From Algoriphagus sp. TR-M9 (GTDB lineage Bacteria > Bacteroidota > Bacteroidia > Cytophagales > Cyclobacteriaceae): a DNA stretch of 64,000 bases. The stretch is from assembly GCF_027594545.1 (NCBI RefSeq), contig NZ_CP115160.1, forward strand, positions 1,063,001-1,127,000. Direction: 5' to 3'. Each line of letters opens with the position of its first letter. The first letter of the stretch is position 1. The translations under genes and the position numbers were made by a program. Positions 26,716 through 35,383 of this stretch are shown here, in pieces. Below the pieces are notes generated by a model. The model ran no database searches. It was not told the DNA's origin and saw only the letters and a program-made list of their open reading frames with translations.

Positions 26716-27579
26716 ATGAAAAAGCTGAACATTATTATTCTAACCGTCTTGCTGAGCGGTATATTTCCAGCATTGGTTTTTGCGCAGCAAAAGGGAGATG
26801 CCCTGCTGCAGGTACCGCTCGGAGTACAGTCTTATTCCTTTCGTAACCACTGGGCCAATGGAGTAGAGTCCACTTTGGATATTATACAGCAGATGGGTTT
26901 CAAAGAACTGGAAGGCGGAGCTCCTAGGGGTATGTCTGCAGCTGAATTTGTAAAGCTTTGCAAAGCCAGAGGAATCAGCATTCCCTCCACAGGGACAGGA
27001 TTTGAAGCTTTAGAAGCTGATCCTCAGAAAGTGGCAGATCAAGTGAAAGCCTTGGGGGCGAAGTACGTGATGGTGGCTTGGTTGCCGCATGATGGGGATT
27101 TTACCAAAGCAAATGCCGACCGTGCCATCAAAGCTTTCAATGAAGGAGGGAAGGTGCTGGCAGAGAATGGGATAACCTTTAAGTATCATGTGCATGGCTA
27201 CGAATTTCAGCCTTATGGTGACGGAACCTTGTTTGATTACATAGTCGAGCATACCGATCCCAAATACGTTTCATTCCAAATGGATGTGATGTGGACGCAT
27301 TTTGGCGGTGCAGACCCCGTGGCTTTACTGAAAAAATATGGGGATAGATGGGTTTCCCTGCACTTGAAAGATCTTCGTAAAGGTGCTCCCAAAGACATGA
27401 CTGGATTAACTGGTCCCGAAAATGATGTGGTGCTGGGTACAGGGGAATTGGATATTCCGGGAATCCTAAGAGAATCAAACAGAATAGGGATCAAGCACAT
27501 GTTCATAGAAGATGAAAGTGATGAAGAATTGGAAAATCTCCCCAAAAGTATCGCATATCTAAAGAGTCTAACATACTAG
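26716..27579 (+). CDS. Periplasmic xylose-isomerase-like TIM-barrel protein
   Basis: 287 residues from the ATG at 26716, which opens a normal signal peptide (MKKLNIIILTVLLSGIFPAL, cleavage at FAQ). An AP-endonuclease-2 type TIM barrel with the usual metal-site segments: FKYHVHGYEF, VSFQMDVMWTH, WVSLHLKDLR and a final FIEDES. It is annotated in relatives as sugar phosphate isomerase/epimerase, but a signal peptide argues against a phosphorylated substrate. Downstream of the GMC dehydrogenase, a role on keto-sugars or keto-glycosides is likely. It ends before a perfect palindromic terminator. Confidence 0.85.
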   Translation: MKKLNIIILTVLLSGIFPALVFAQQKGDALLQVPLGVQSYSFRNHWANGVESTLDIIQQMGFKELEGGAPRGMSAAEFVKLCKARGISIPSTGTGFEALEADPQKVADQVKALGAKYVMVAWLPHDGDFTKANADRAIKAFNEGGKVLAENGITFKYHVHGYEFQPYGDGTLFDYIVEHTDPKYVSFQMDVMWTHFGGADPVALLKKYGDRWVSLHLKDLRKGAPKDMTGLTGPENDVVLGTGELDIPGILRESNRIGIKHMFIEDESDEELENLPKSIAYLKSLTY

Positions 27580-27742
27580 TTTATGGTGACGCAGAGGAAT
27601 TGCTTGGGTATCCCAGGGTACTTCAGTCTCTGACCGCGCTCTGCACACAATCGCAGTTCGAGTTAAGGTTTTCTTCCCGGTATAGTTTGACTAGTTTTCT
27701 TATGCGAAATGAATTTTACCCCTTACTACCCAGGCTAAAATC

Positions 27743-27786
27743 AAAAAAAAATGCCGTTTTGGAATTCCAAAACGGCATTTTTTTTT
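27743..27786. terminator. Perfect 44-bp palindromic bidirectional terminator
   Basis: A-tract, ATGCCGTTTTGG, central AATT, then the exact complement and a T-tract; all 44 bases are self-complementary. It lies between the convergent isomerase-like gene (plus) and YceI gene (minus) and can stop transcription both ways. Confidence 0.9.
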
Positions 27787-27803
27787 TGGTCACCTTACCC
27801 TTA

Positions 27804-28385
27804 TTACTGGGTGGAAGCTACCAGGTTTACATCCAGTTCCACATCGTCATAGATCATCTTATCAGCCAAATTTTCAAAATAAGAACCTGAGCGGAATTTG
27901 ATATCGTAATGCGTTCTGTCAAAAGTCAATTTTCCCGAAGCGGTTATTTTGGTCCCATCTACTTCTACTTTCGCAGGGAATGAGACGGGTTTGGTAATTC
28001 CTTTGATAGTAAGATCTCCGGTGATCGTGTAGTCTTTTCCATTACTGCTGGAGGCTTCCGTGATCACAAATTTGGTTTTATTGTGCTTTTCTACAGCGAA
28101 GAAATCATCTGACTTGAGGTGATCCGATAGTTTCTTGTTCATACCCGGATCAGTGATGTCCTCTACCGTGAGACTAGTCATATCCATGGTAAATTCACCC
28201 CCGGTGATCTTACCGCCCTCATAGTCCAGGGTTGCGCTTTCTATCGGTACTTTGCCATGATGCTGTCCGGTGACTTTTTTTGCGGTCCAAGTAATGGTGC
28301 TTTCAGAAGTATTGACAGTAGCCGGGGCAGAAAGCAAGCTAAATGCTGTGATACCAGAAATCAGAAGTGAGGTAAAGAGTTTCAT
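27804..28385 (-). CDS. YceI-family lipid-binding protein
   Basis: 193 residues from the ATG at 28385, where a signal peptide begins (MKLFTSLLISGITAFSLLSA). YceI beta-barrel features are complete: STITWTAKKVTGQHHGKV near the start, GGEFTMDMTSLTV, LSDHLKSDDFF, GDLTIKGITKPVSF and a final KMIYDDVELDVNLVAS. These periplasmic lipocalin-like proteins bind polyisoprenoids or related lipids. A longer frame upstream lacks a better start. It is 104 bases downstream of the HbpS/GlcG gene on the same strand. Confidence 0.9.
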   Translation of the reverse strand: MKLFTSLLISGITAFSLLSAPATVNTSESTITWTAKKVTGQHHGKVPIESATLDYEGGKITGGEFTMDMTSLTVEDITDPGMNKKLSDHLKSDDFFAVEKHNKTKFVITEASSSNGKDYTITGDLTIKGITKPVSFPAKVEVDGTKITASGKLTFDRTHYDIKFRSGSYFENLADKMIYDDVELDVNLVASTQ

Positions 28386-28489
28386 AAGTTGTTGTTTGTT
28401 AAAGGGTTTTGTAATTGTTTCATTTAGACGTAATAAGCCCTTGAAGGTTTGGTTTTGTAGATGAAACTCTTGAATGGATGATAGCATTT

Positions 28490-28951
28490 TCAATCCATTG
28501 CTTCCAGTGCAGCAGCAGCCACCAGGCCATCCTGAGCTGATGTAGCTCCGGAGATTCCGATAGCACCTACCAGAACCCCATCTTTGAAAATCGGTAGGCC
28601 ACCTTCTATTGCAACTACATTTGGCAAGGTGCTTATTCTTCCTCCTCCATCAGCTTTCATCATGTCCTCAAATGCCTTGCTCGGCCTCTTGAAAAATACA
28701 GAGGTCTTTGCTTTGCCCAGGGCTACGTCTATGCTCCCGGTCTGTACTCCGTCCATTTTGCGAAGAGATACCAGGTGGCCACCATCATCTAGAATGGCGA
28801 TTACCATATTCCAGCCTTCAGCGGTGGATTTAGCCTGAGCAGCGTCAGCTATTTTAATGGCCTCTTCTAAAGTTAAATAAGGCTTGGTTTGCGCTTGGCT
28901 GATAAGTCCGAAGCTGCATAAAATCAGGAAGGTAAGAAATAGTTTTTTCAT
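28490..28951 (-). CDS. GlcG/HbpS-family protein, exported
   Basis: 153 residues with a signal peptide (FGLISQAQ). The GlcG/HbpS fold is clear: LEEAIKIADAAQAKSTAEGW, VIAILDDGGHLVSLRKMDG, ALGKAKTSVFFKRPS, and a C-terminal GALPI-like GGLPIFKDGVLVGAIGISGA. Relatives bind haem or cobalamin or have a role beside glycolate genes; the exported form here favours ligand binding in the periplasm. The substrate is unknown. It may share a transcript with the YceI gene. Confidence 0.88.
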   Translation of the reverse strand: MKKLFLTFLILCSFGLISQAQTKPYLTLEEAIKIADAAQAKSTAEGWNMVIAILDDGGHLVSLRKMDGVQTGSIDVALGKAKTSVFFKRPSKAFEDMMKADGGGRISTLPNVVAIEGGLPIFKDGVLVGAIGISGATSAQDGLVAAAALEAMD

Positions 28952-29078
28952 GTGTTTATAATTTGATTTTTATTCGTCACATGGAATCTCGCATTGATGA
29001 TAGTCATCCCAGTCTGTGACTTTTTAGTCATGCTCGATTTCATGAGATTTTGAATTTAATTGTTCAGAAACTTACAAA

Positions 29079-29111
29079 TTTTTGAGGCTTAATTTGAAAA
29101 CATTATATTCA
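29079..29111 (+). promoter_or_regulatory. Candidate promoter of the Gfo/Idh/MocA gene
   Basis: TTTTTG (29079-29084), a 19-base spacer and TATATTCA (29104-29111), similar to the promoter suggested for the GMC operon. It ends 35 bases before the ATG. Confidence 0.35.
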
Positions 29112-29146
29112 TAATTAAGTCAGTTTTTAACCATTAACCCAAACCT

Positions 29147-30247
29147 ATGAAACCTTTTTCTAGAAGAAACACATTGAAAACCTTAGCCTTGACTACCGGA
29201 GTAGGGCTGGTGTCCCCATGGAGTGCCTTTTCGGCTCCAAAATCTAAACGAGATAAACTCGGGGTAGCGCTTGTTGGACTAGGCTATTACAGCACAGATC
29301 TTTTGGCTCCTGCCTTGCAGAAGACAGAAAACTGTTACCTAGCCGGAATAGTGACCGGAACTCCATCCAAGGCTGCCGTATGGAAGACGAAGTATCAGAT
29401 TCCAGACCAGAATATTTACAACTACCAGACCTTCGATAGCATTGCCGACAATCCGGATATAGATGTGATCTACATCGTGCTGCCCCCATCTATGCACAAG
29501 GAATATGTGATCCGAGCAGCCAAGGCAGGTAAGCAAGTCTGGTGTGAAAAACCTATGGCAGTGACAGCCGATGACTGCCAAGCTATGATCGATGCCTGCA
29601 AAGCCGCAGGAGTATCGCTTTCCATTGGTTACAGATGTCAGCATGAGCCCAATACGCAGGAATACATGCGAATCGTAAATGAAGGCTTGCTAGGGGACGT
29701 CAAAAGCCTGGACTGCGCCGCCGGATACAGGGAAAACCGTACTGATCACTGGAAGCAAAAGAAAGAAATGGGAGGCGGGGTAATCTATGATATGGGAGTT
29801 TATTCAATTCAAGGTGCCAGGCTGGGATCTGGCATGGAGCCAATAGCTGTAAACTCCGCAAAAGTCTGGACAGAGCGGCCTGAAATATACAAGGATGGCT
29901 TGGGTGAAATCGTAGAGGCAGAATTGGAGTTCCCTGGCGGGGTTTTAGCTAAGATCAAAACTTCCTTTGCTGAAAACACAAACTTCCTAAATATAGTCTG
30001 CGAAAAAGGCACCATAGAAATGCAGCCTTTCTCTGCGTATGCCGGGAATAAAGGCACAAGCCCACTCGGAGAAATCAATTTCCCTTTCCAACAACCCATG
30101 GAGCAAGTATGGCAAATGGACAATGATGCCCAAAATATCATGGATGGGAAACCTGCCTTGGTACCAGGAGAGGAAGGTCTGCGCGATATCAAGGTAGTAG
30201 AGGCAATTCTAAAGTCCGCAGAGACGGGGAAAAAAGTACTCATATAG
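29147..30247 (+). CDS. Tat-exported Gfo/Idh/MocA oxidoreductase
   Basis: 366 residues. The N-terminus carries a twin-arginine signal (SRRNTLK, Arg6-Arg7). The Rossmann NAD(P) site follows at about 37-50 (LGVALVGLGYYSTDLLAP), then the family EKP motif in VWCEKPMAV and the helix-strand DMGVYSIQGARLGSG of the C-terminal domain. Exported members of this family keep their nicotinamide cofactor tightly bound and act on sugars in the periplasm. Its nearness to the GMC dehydrogenase and isomerase-like gene suggests shared sugar metabolism, though it is a separate transcription unit. Confidence 0.88.
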   Translation: MKPFSRRNTLKTLALTTGVGLVSPWSAFSAPKSKRDKLGVALVGLGYYSTDLLAPALQKTENCYLAGIVTGTPSKAAVWKTKYQIPDQNIYNYQTFDSIADNPDIDVIYIVLPPSMHKEYVIRAAKAGKQVWCEKPMAVTADDCQAMIDACKAAGVSLSIGYRCQHEPNTQEYMRIVNEGLLGDVKSLDCAAGYRENRTDHWKQKKEMGGGVIYDMGVYSIQGARLGSGMEPIAVNSAKVWTERPEIYKDGLGEIVEAELEFPGGVLAKIKTSFAENTNFLNIVCEKGTIEMQPFSAYAGNKGTSPLGEINFPFQQPMEQVWQMDNDAQNIMDGKPALVPGEEGLRDIKVVEAILKSAETGKKVLI

Positions 30248-30505
30248 TCGAACTACTCGTTTTTCCTGTTTAAGGTGTCCCCAAAAAGGAGTGGACAAGG
30301 TGCCAAAGACTGAGTAAATAGTTTTGATTGAAAATCTACGGATTAATGGCTTTGAGGCTCTGAAGAGGCCATTTTCACCTTATTTTTGGTCAAAAATTAA
30401 TTTTTTCGACTAAAAATTGAAAATAAAGTCCAAAAGGCTTCCAATGGCACCATAAATGATGTTTATTGTATTCAAGAACAATTTATAACCAACCAACAAA
30501 CGATT

Positions 30506-30685
30506 ATGAGCAGATATCAAGAAGTAAAAGATCTGGTAGATTCTTTAGAAGCTGATTTTACAAAATTCTACGAAAACGGTAACAAAGCAGCTGGTACAAG
30601 AGTAAGAACTGGCATGCAGGCTATCAAAAATCTAGCGCAGGAAATCAGAACTGAAGTAACTGCAATCAAAAACGAAGCTAAGTAA
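30506..30685 (+). CDS. Histone H1-like small protein
   Basis: 59 residues beginning MSRYQEVKDLVDSLEADF and ending TEVTAIKNEAK, with FYENGNKAAGTRVRTGMQ in the middle. The helical, lysine-rich composition and the K-A-A-G-T-R-V-R-x-GMQ core match the small histone H1/Hc1-like proteins of Bacteroidetes, thought to bind DNA. It has its own 258-base upstream gap and a strong terminator 20 bases after the stop, as expected for a highly expressed single gene. Confidence 0.88.
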   Translation: MSRYQEVKDLVDSLEADFTKFYENGNKAAGTRVRTGMQAIKNLAQEIRTEVTAIKNEAK

Positions 30686-30704
30686 TATTAGCAGCGTTGA
30701 AATG

Positions 30705-30743
30705 AAAAGCCCCGGGAGAGAAATTCTTCCGGGGCTTTTTTTT
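30705..30743 (+). terminator. Terminator after the histone-like gene
   Basis: AAAAGCCCCGG / CCGGGGCTTTTTTTT, a GC-rich stem with a 13-base loop and an eight-T run. It may also serve the convergent valS gene on the other strand. Confidence 0.9.
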
Positions 30744-30779
30744 GGCCATATCCTCAATTTTTAAAAAGGGGATTGCAAG

Positions 30780-33410
30780 CTAGAGTTTCGCCAGACTTTC
30801 TTCCAATACCTTAATTTTGGCTTCGGCATCAGCCTGCTTTTTACGCTCCATTTCTATCACCTTTTCAGGCGCTCCAGCCACAAACCGCTCATTGCTGAGC
30901 TTTTTCATGACAGAGTTTAGGAAGCCTTTTGTATAGTCCAACTCCTTTTGAATATTCGCTTTTTCCTCTTCCACATTGATCGCATCTCCCATCGGGATGA
31001 AGCATTCATCGGATTTCACCACAAAGCTCACTGCATTTTCTACCTTTTGGCCAAAGCTTAGTGAGGAAAGATTGGCCAGCTTACTGAGAATGGCGCTAAA
31101 TCTTTCATAGATACCTTGGTTTTCGGTTTTGACGGTCAGATCAAAGGCTTCTTTCGGCGATAATCCTTTGGATGCACGAAGGTTTCTAACCTGGGAAACT
31201 ACCTCGAAAACCTGGTTCGCTTCCTCGATGATCTTGCTGTCAAATCCTTTTTCAGTTGGCCAAGATGCCAAAATCAAGGATTCCTCCGGAGATCGCTCTT
31301 TGATCTGGTGCCAGAGCTCTTCGGAGATAAACGGCATGAATGGATGTAGGATTTTCAGGATGTCTTCGAAAAGCGCAATAGTCTTGTCATAAGTCGCTTG
31401 GTCAATTGGATGCTGGTATTCAGGTTTGATCATCTCTAGGTACCAGGAACAGAAATCTCCCCACACTAACTTGTAGGTGGTCATCAAGGCATCTGAAATA
31501 CGGAATTTCTCGAAATGAGCATTGATTTCTTCCAGAGCCTGATTGAATCGGTTTTCAAACCATGCTATACTGGAAGCATTTGCAGAACCATCCAAATTCG
31601 GATCTATTTCCCAGCCTTTTACCAGTCGGAACGCATTCCAGATTTTGTTGGCAAAGTTTCTTCCCTGCTCCACCAACTTGTCATCGTAAGGCAAATCATT
31701 TCCGGCAGGGGAGGAGAAGAGCATTCCTGTACGTACTCCATCAGCACCGTTTTGTGCGATCAGGTCCAAAGGATCGGGAGAATTACCTAGAGATTTGGAC
31801 ATCTTTCTGCCTAATTTATCTCGAACGATCCCAGTCAGGTATACATTTTTGAACGGCTTTTCGCCCATGTATTCGTAGCCTGCAATGATCATACGCGCCA
31901 CCCAGAAGAATAGAATCTCCGGCGCAGTCACCAAATCATTGGTAGGGTAGTAATATTTCAATTCTTCATTCGGCTTGCCAGTAGTGAATACTTCCGGATC
32001 AAACACAGAAATAGGCCAAAGCCAAGAGCTAAACCAAGTATCCAAAACATCTTCGTCTTGCTTTAAATCAGCCAGAGTAAACGTACCGTCAAATTGCTCA
32101 TTGGCAAGTTGCAAGGCTTCCTCGGCAGTTTTAGCAACTACAAATTCACCGTTTGGAAGGTGATAAGCTGGGATTCTATGTCCCCACCACAGTTGGCGGG
32201 AGATACACCAGTCCCGTACATTGTCCATCCACGCACGATACATGTTCTTGAATTTCGGCGGATACAATTGGATGATATCCTCCATCACGGCCTTTTGAGC
32301 TGGTTTGGTGATCTCATCCATTTTCAGGAACCACTGCAAAGAAAGCTTTGGCTCAATCACCGCATCCGTTCTTTCGGAGTGACCTACGTTGGATTTGTAA
32401 TCTTCTATTTTCTCCAACTGATCGATTTCCTTTAGCTTTTTGCCGATCATTTTTCTAGCGACAAAACGATCTTCACCGACCAAAATCTGAGCTTTTTCAT
32501 TCAGCGTTCCGTCATCATTCAGGATGTCGATCACCTCCAGTTTATGCTTTAATCCTAGTTCGTAATCATTGATGTCGTGAGCGGGAGTTACTTTCAGACA
32601 GCCTGTACCAAACTCCATGTCCACGTACTCATCTTCGATGATTGGGATGGCTTTGTTGATCAGCGGAACGATAGCTTTCTTGCCTTTCAGATGGGTAAAT
32701 CTAGGGTCATTTGGATTGACACAGATAGCCACATCTGCCATGATAGTCTCAGGGCGCGTAGTAGCGATGGTCAGGAATTCATTCCCCGTTCCTTCGATCT
32801 GATACTTGATGTAATAGAGTTTGGAAGCGATTTCCTTTGTAATTACCTCGTCATCGGATAGGGCTGTTTTGCCTTTGGGATCCCAGTTGACCATACGGAT
32901 ACCGCGATAGATTTTCCCTTTTTGGTGCAAATCCACAAAAACAGAAATTACCGCATCGCTCAAGCCTGCATCCATCGTAAAAGCCGTACGATCCCAATCA
33001 CAGGAAGCGCCCAACTTCTTAAGTTGATCCAGGATAATTCCACCGTATTTTTCTTTCCACTCCCAGGCATGATCCAGGAATTTCTCACGGGTAAGGGACT
33101 TTTTATCGATTCCCTGTTCCTTCAGCAAGTTTACCACTTTGGTCTCGGTAGCGATCGAAGCATGATCAGTTCCAGGAACCCATAGCGCATTTTTGCCTTG
33201 CATTCTAGCCCGACGGATTAATACATCCTGAATGGTATTGTTCAGCATATGGCCCATGTGCAAGACGCCTGTGACGTTTGGTGGAGGCATGGTAATCACA
33301 TAAGGTTCCTTGTTAGGATCTACTTTCGATGAAAAAAGCTTGTGCTCCATCCAGTAGGCATACCACTTGGCTTCGGTAGCTGCTGGATCGTATTTGCTGG
33401 CAATAGACAT
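30780..33410 (-). CDS. valS: Valyl-tRNA synthetase
   Basis: 876 residues; attaches valine to its tRNA in the cytoplasm. The class I signatures are intact: HMGH at 51-54 (the HIGH motif, after PPPNVTGVL) and KMSKS at 536-540. The editing domain is visible (IATTRPETIMADVA), as is DWCISRQLWWGHRIP. The C-terminal coiled-coil arm is about 810-876. The ATG at 33410 is chosen (MSIASKYDP); a longer frame upstream is not conserved-looking. Length is normal for the family. It is a single gene with no evident partner. Confidence 0.97.
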   Translation of the reverse strand: MSIASKYDPAATEAKWYAYWMEHKLFSSKVDPNKEPYVITMPPPNVTGVLHMGHMLNNTIQDVLIRRARMQGKNALWVPGTDHASIATETKVVNLLKEQGIDKKSLTREKFLDHAWEWKEKYGGIILDQLKKLGASCDWDRTAFTMDAGLSDAVISVFVDLHQKGKIYRGIRMVNWDPKGKTALSDDEVITKEIASKLYYIKYQIEGTGNEFLTIATTRPETIMADVAICVNPNDPRFTHLKGKKAIVPLINKAIPIIEDEYVDMEFGTGCLKVTPAHDINDYELGLKHKLEVIDILNDDGTLNEKAQILVGEDRFVARKMIGKKLKEIDQLEKIEDYKSNVGHSERTDAVIEPKLSLQWFLKMDEITKPAQKAVMEDIIQLYPPKFKNMYRAWMDNVRDWCISRQLWWGHRIPAYHLPNGEFVVAKTAEEALQLANEQFDGTFTLADLKQDEDVLDTWFSSWLWPISVFDPEVFTTGKPNEELKYYYPTNDLVTAPEILFFWVARMIIAGYEYMGEKPFKNVYLTGIVRDKLGRKMSKSLGNSPDPLDLIAQNGADGVRTGMLFSSPAGNDLPYDDKLVEQGRNFANKIWNAFRLVKGWEIDPNLDGSANASSIAWFENRFNQALEEINAHFEKFRISDALMTTYKLVWGDFCSWYLEMIKPEYQHPIDQATYDKTIALFEDILKILHPFMPFISEELWHQIKERSPEESLILASWPTEKGFDSKIIEEANQVFEVVSQVRNLRASKGLSPKEAFDLTVKTENQGIYERFSAILSKLANLSSLSFGQKVENAVSFVVKSDECFIPMGDAINVEEEKANIQKELDYTKGFLNSVMKKLSNERFVAGAPEKVIEMERKKQADAEAKIKVLEESLAKL

Positions 33411-33487
33411 AATCGGATTTGTATTTAGAGGGGCAAAAATAGGGAAAAAGCCAATTTTGGAGGCATGATTGTGGAATCCTTTTTTAA

Positions 33488-33690
33488 CTACGGAGGTCAC
33501 TGAGGTTTCGCGGAGGTCGCAATTCATTATTTTGACCTATAAAACATATTATTCTTTTGCCATGGTCTTTGTTGCCCTGCTTCTCCAGAAGCAGGGCATT
33601 ATTATTTTACCGCAAAGGCCGCGGAGGATTACGCAGAGTACACAATTTTAATGCTGCCCTTCTTCTTCAGAAGCTGAGTTTCCTTAAGTA
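33488..33690. repeat. Two degenerate copies of an intergenic hairpin unit
   Basis: Two similar units lie in tandem in the 295-base gap between valS and the DUF4143 gene. Each starts with a CGCGGAGG-type tract (CTGAGGTTTCGCGGAGGTCG near 33500, and ACCGCAAAGGCCGCGGAGG with TTACGCAGAGTACAC near 33610). Each ends in a hairpin: GCCCTGCTTC-TCCA-GAAGCAGGGC (33574-33597, a perfect 10-bp stem) and a decayed GCCCTTCTTCTTCAGAAGCTG (about 33655). The A/G-rich ACCGCAAAG...CGCAGAG type occurs in intergenic DNA of several phyla. No gene seen. Confidence 0.5.
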
Positions 33691-33705
33691 TTGAGAGTTC
33701 TTGAT

Positions 33706-34851
33706 TTATAAATTTTGAAAATTACTGATTTGTATGCCTTCTCGTTCTTGGTTTAGACTTCCTGCGTAGATGAGCTTCACTGCACTTTCAGGGGCTATTT
33801 TTTGGAAGTATTTCAAACCTTTGAGAAAATCTGAATGATAAGTTTCCGAAGATTTGATTTCTATAGCCGTCAATATCCCGTTTGTTTCTTGCAAAAGATC
33901 CACTTCGTTTTGATTGCTGTCACGCCAGTAGTACATGGTTGGAATACTTCCAGAATTGAGTTCTTTTTTCATGAGTTCCAAAATGACTAAGTTTTCAAAT
34001 AAGGAACCCCGGGCATAATGTACATTCAAATCTTCTGCACGCTTGATCCCCAATAGGCTGCACAGTACACCGGTGTCATAAAAATACACTTTCGGTGATT
34101 TCAAAATCCGCTTGTTGAAATTGCGATAATAGGAAGGAAGTCTAAATGCAATAAAGGATGTTTCCAGTACGGAAAGCCAAGCATTTACGGTTTTCTGATC
34201 GATTCCCAGTTCATTTGAGAAATTGCTTTGATTGAAGATCTGACCAACTCTTCCTGCTAGCAATTGGAGAAACTTTTGAAAATTACCCAAATCCATCACA
34301 TTTAGAATCTGCCTTACGTCACGCTCGATGTAAGTTTGGATGTAATTGGGATAGTAGTCGTTTGGAGAGATGTCAAACTGATATTTTCTAGGATATCCAC
34401 CATTTACAGTCAGTTCTTCCCATGATTGCAGTTGGATATGAGGGGTTAATTCTGCCTTTGAAAATGGAAGTAAGTTCAACATAGCCACCCGTCCAGCTAG
34501 GGATTGGGTGATTTGATTAGAAAGGAGGAAATTTTGAGACCCGGTAAGTATATATTCTCCCGGTATATTTCTTTCGTCAGTCAATACCTGTAAATAGGAG
34601 AATAACTCTGGTACCCACTGAACTTCATCCAAAATAACTCCATTTTGATAAGATCTGAGAAAAGCCAGAGGGTCAGATTTAGCAAAATTCCTTGCTTCAG
34701 GCAATTCCAGATTTACATAAGTAAAATCTGGTCTCAATCTTTTGGCGAAAGTGGTTTTTCCGGATTGACGGGGGCCAGTAATAGCTAATAAGGGGGATTT
34801 ACTTAATAGTGATAGAGCCTTGTCTTTTATATGTCGATCAAAATAATCCAT
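33706..34851 (-). CDS. AAA_14/DUF4143 ATPase
   Basis: 381 residues. N-terminal AAA_14 ATPase with Walker A GPRQSGKTT (26-34), Walker B VILDEVQ (D75-E76) and a sensor-like YILTGSQNFLL. The C-terminal DUF4143 part includes YFYDTGVLCSLLGI, SLFENLVILEL and the nuclease-like NQNEVDLLQE...AIEIKSS. The latter resembles a PD-(D/E)xK core (D, then E-x-K). These proteins are common and scattered in bacteria, of uncertain role; a stand-alone defence or mobile-element function has been proposed. Single gene. Confidence 0.88.
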   Translation of the reverse strand: MDYFDRHIKDKALSLLSKSPLLAITGPRQSGKTTFAKRLRPDFTYVNLELPEARNFAKSDPLAFLRSYQNGVILDEVQWVPELFSYLQVLTDERNIPGEYILTGSQNFLLSNQITQSLAGRVAMLNLLPFSKAELTPHIQLQSWEELTVNGGYPRKYQFDISPNDYYPNYIQTYIERDVRQILNVMDLGNFQKFLQLLAGRVGQIFNQSNFSNELGIDQKTVNAWLSVLETSFIAFRLPSYYRNFNKRILKSPKVYFYDTGVLCSLLGIKRAEDLNVHYARGSLFENLVILELMKKELNSGSIPTMYYWRDSNQNEVDLLQETNGILTAIEIKSSETYHSDFLKGLKYFQKIAPESAVKLIYAGSLNQEREGIQISNFQNL

Positions 34852-34963
34852 TTTATGTAAATTTGGAATTAGATTCCTAATTTACATAAAATAGTGTTTA
34901 ATCAAAATAATTATCTGAAAATGAGTTAGTTGGATTTGAGTTTTCTTATGTTAACCCCTGATT

Positions 34964-35320
34964 TCATCTCTTTTTTCCTATTTTTCCCAGATGCGTATGG
35001 TGAAAACTATCGTTGAATTTCAAACCATAGCCCATCATTCTATCCAAAGAAATGTGCGCAAATAAGATAAGCCCAGCTAGGATCCAATACTCATTTTCAA
35101 ATACCAATCCATAGCATGCGACAACGGCAGCCACTAACCGGTGATGGAATAGATTATAAATGATAGCTCCAATTTTCGGATTAAATAAATACCCGATCAT
35201 TCCTATGTCGGGGACCAATAAGAGTGCTGGAAACCACCACCAGGCAAAGTCTAAAGTGCTGAAAAGATAAATGCTGAGTAGGAATAGTGCAGCTTCTTCC
35301 AATTTTAATAAGTTCCTCAT
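34964..35320 (-). CDS. DUF4260 membrane protein
   Basis: 118 residues with three to four hydrophobic segments. The DUF4260 pattern is visible: LKLEEAALFLLSIYLF, then LLVPDIGMIGYLFNPKIGA, YNLFHHR, LAGLILFAHISLDRMMGYGLK and FHHTHLGKIGK. The clustered His and Asp within the membrane are conserved in the family. Function unknown. It is 63 bases downstream of a Crp/Fnr regulator gene on the same strand, a frequent pairing for this family that suggests control by that regulator. Confidence 0.88.
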   Translation of the reverse strand: MRNLLKLEEAALFLLSIYLFSTLDFAWWWFPALLLVPDIGMIGYLFNPKIGAIIYNLFHHRLVAAVVACYGLVFENEYWILAGLILFAHISLDRMMGYGLKFNDSFHHTHLGKIGKKR

Positions 35321-35383
35321 TGTTCAGTGATTTAGTGTTGAGGCAAAATTGGGAAGTAGAAGGGAGAGCGCTCTTGATTAATA

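Noticed and set aside
27600..27890. 96-residue plus-strand open frame
   Set aside because: Runs straight through a perfect palindromic terminator and into the opposite-strand YceI gene.
28386..28493. Upstream extension of the YceI gene
   Set aside because: Extra residues precede a normal signal peptide starting at 28385; it would overlap the end of the HbpS/GlcG gene.
33411..33527. Upstream extension of valS
   Set aside because: Not like valyl-tRNA synthetase N-termini, and the ATG at 33410 gives the normal length.
33706..34851. Antiphage defence gene (DUF4143 ATPase)
   Set aside because: Single gene with no defence partners; these ATPases are widespread, so a defence role cannot be supported here.
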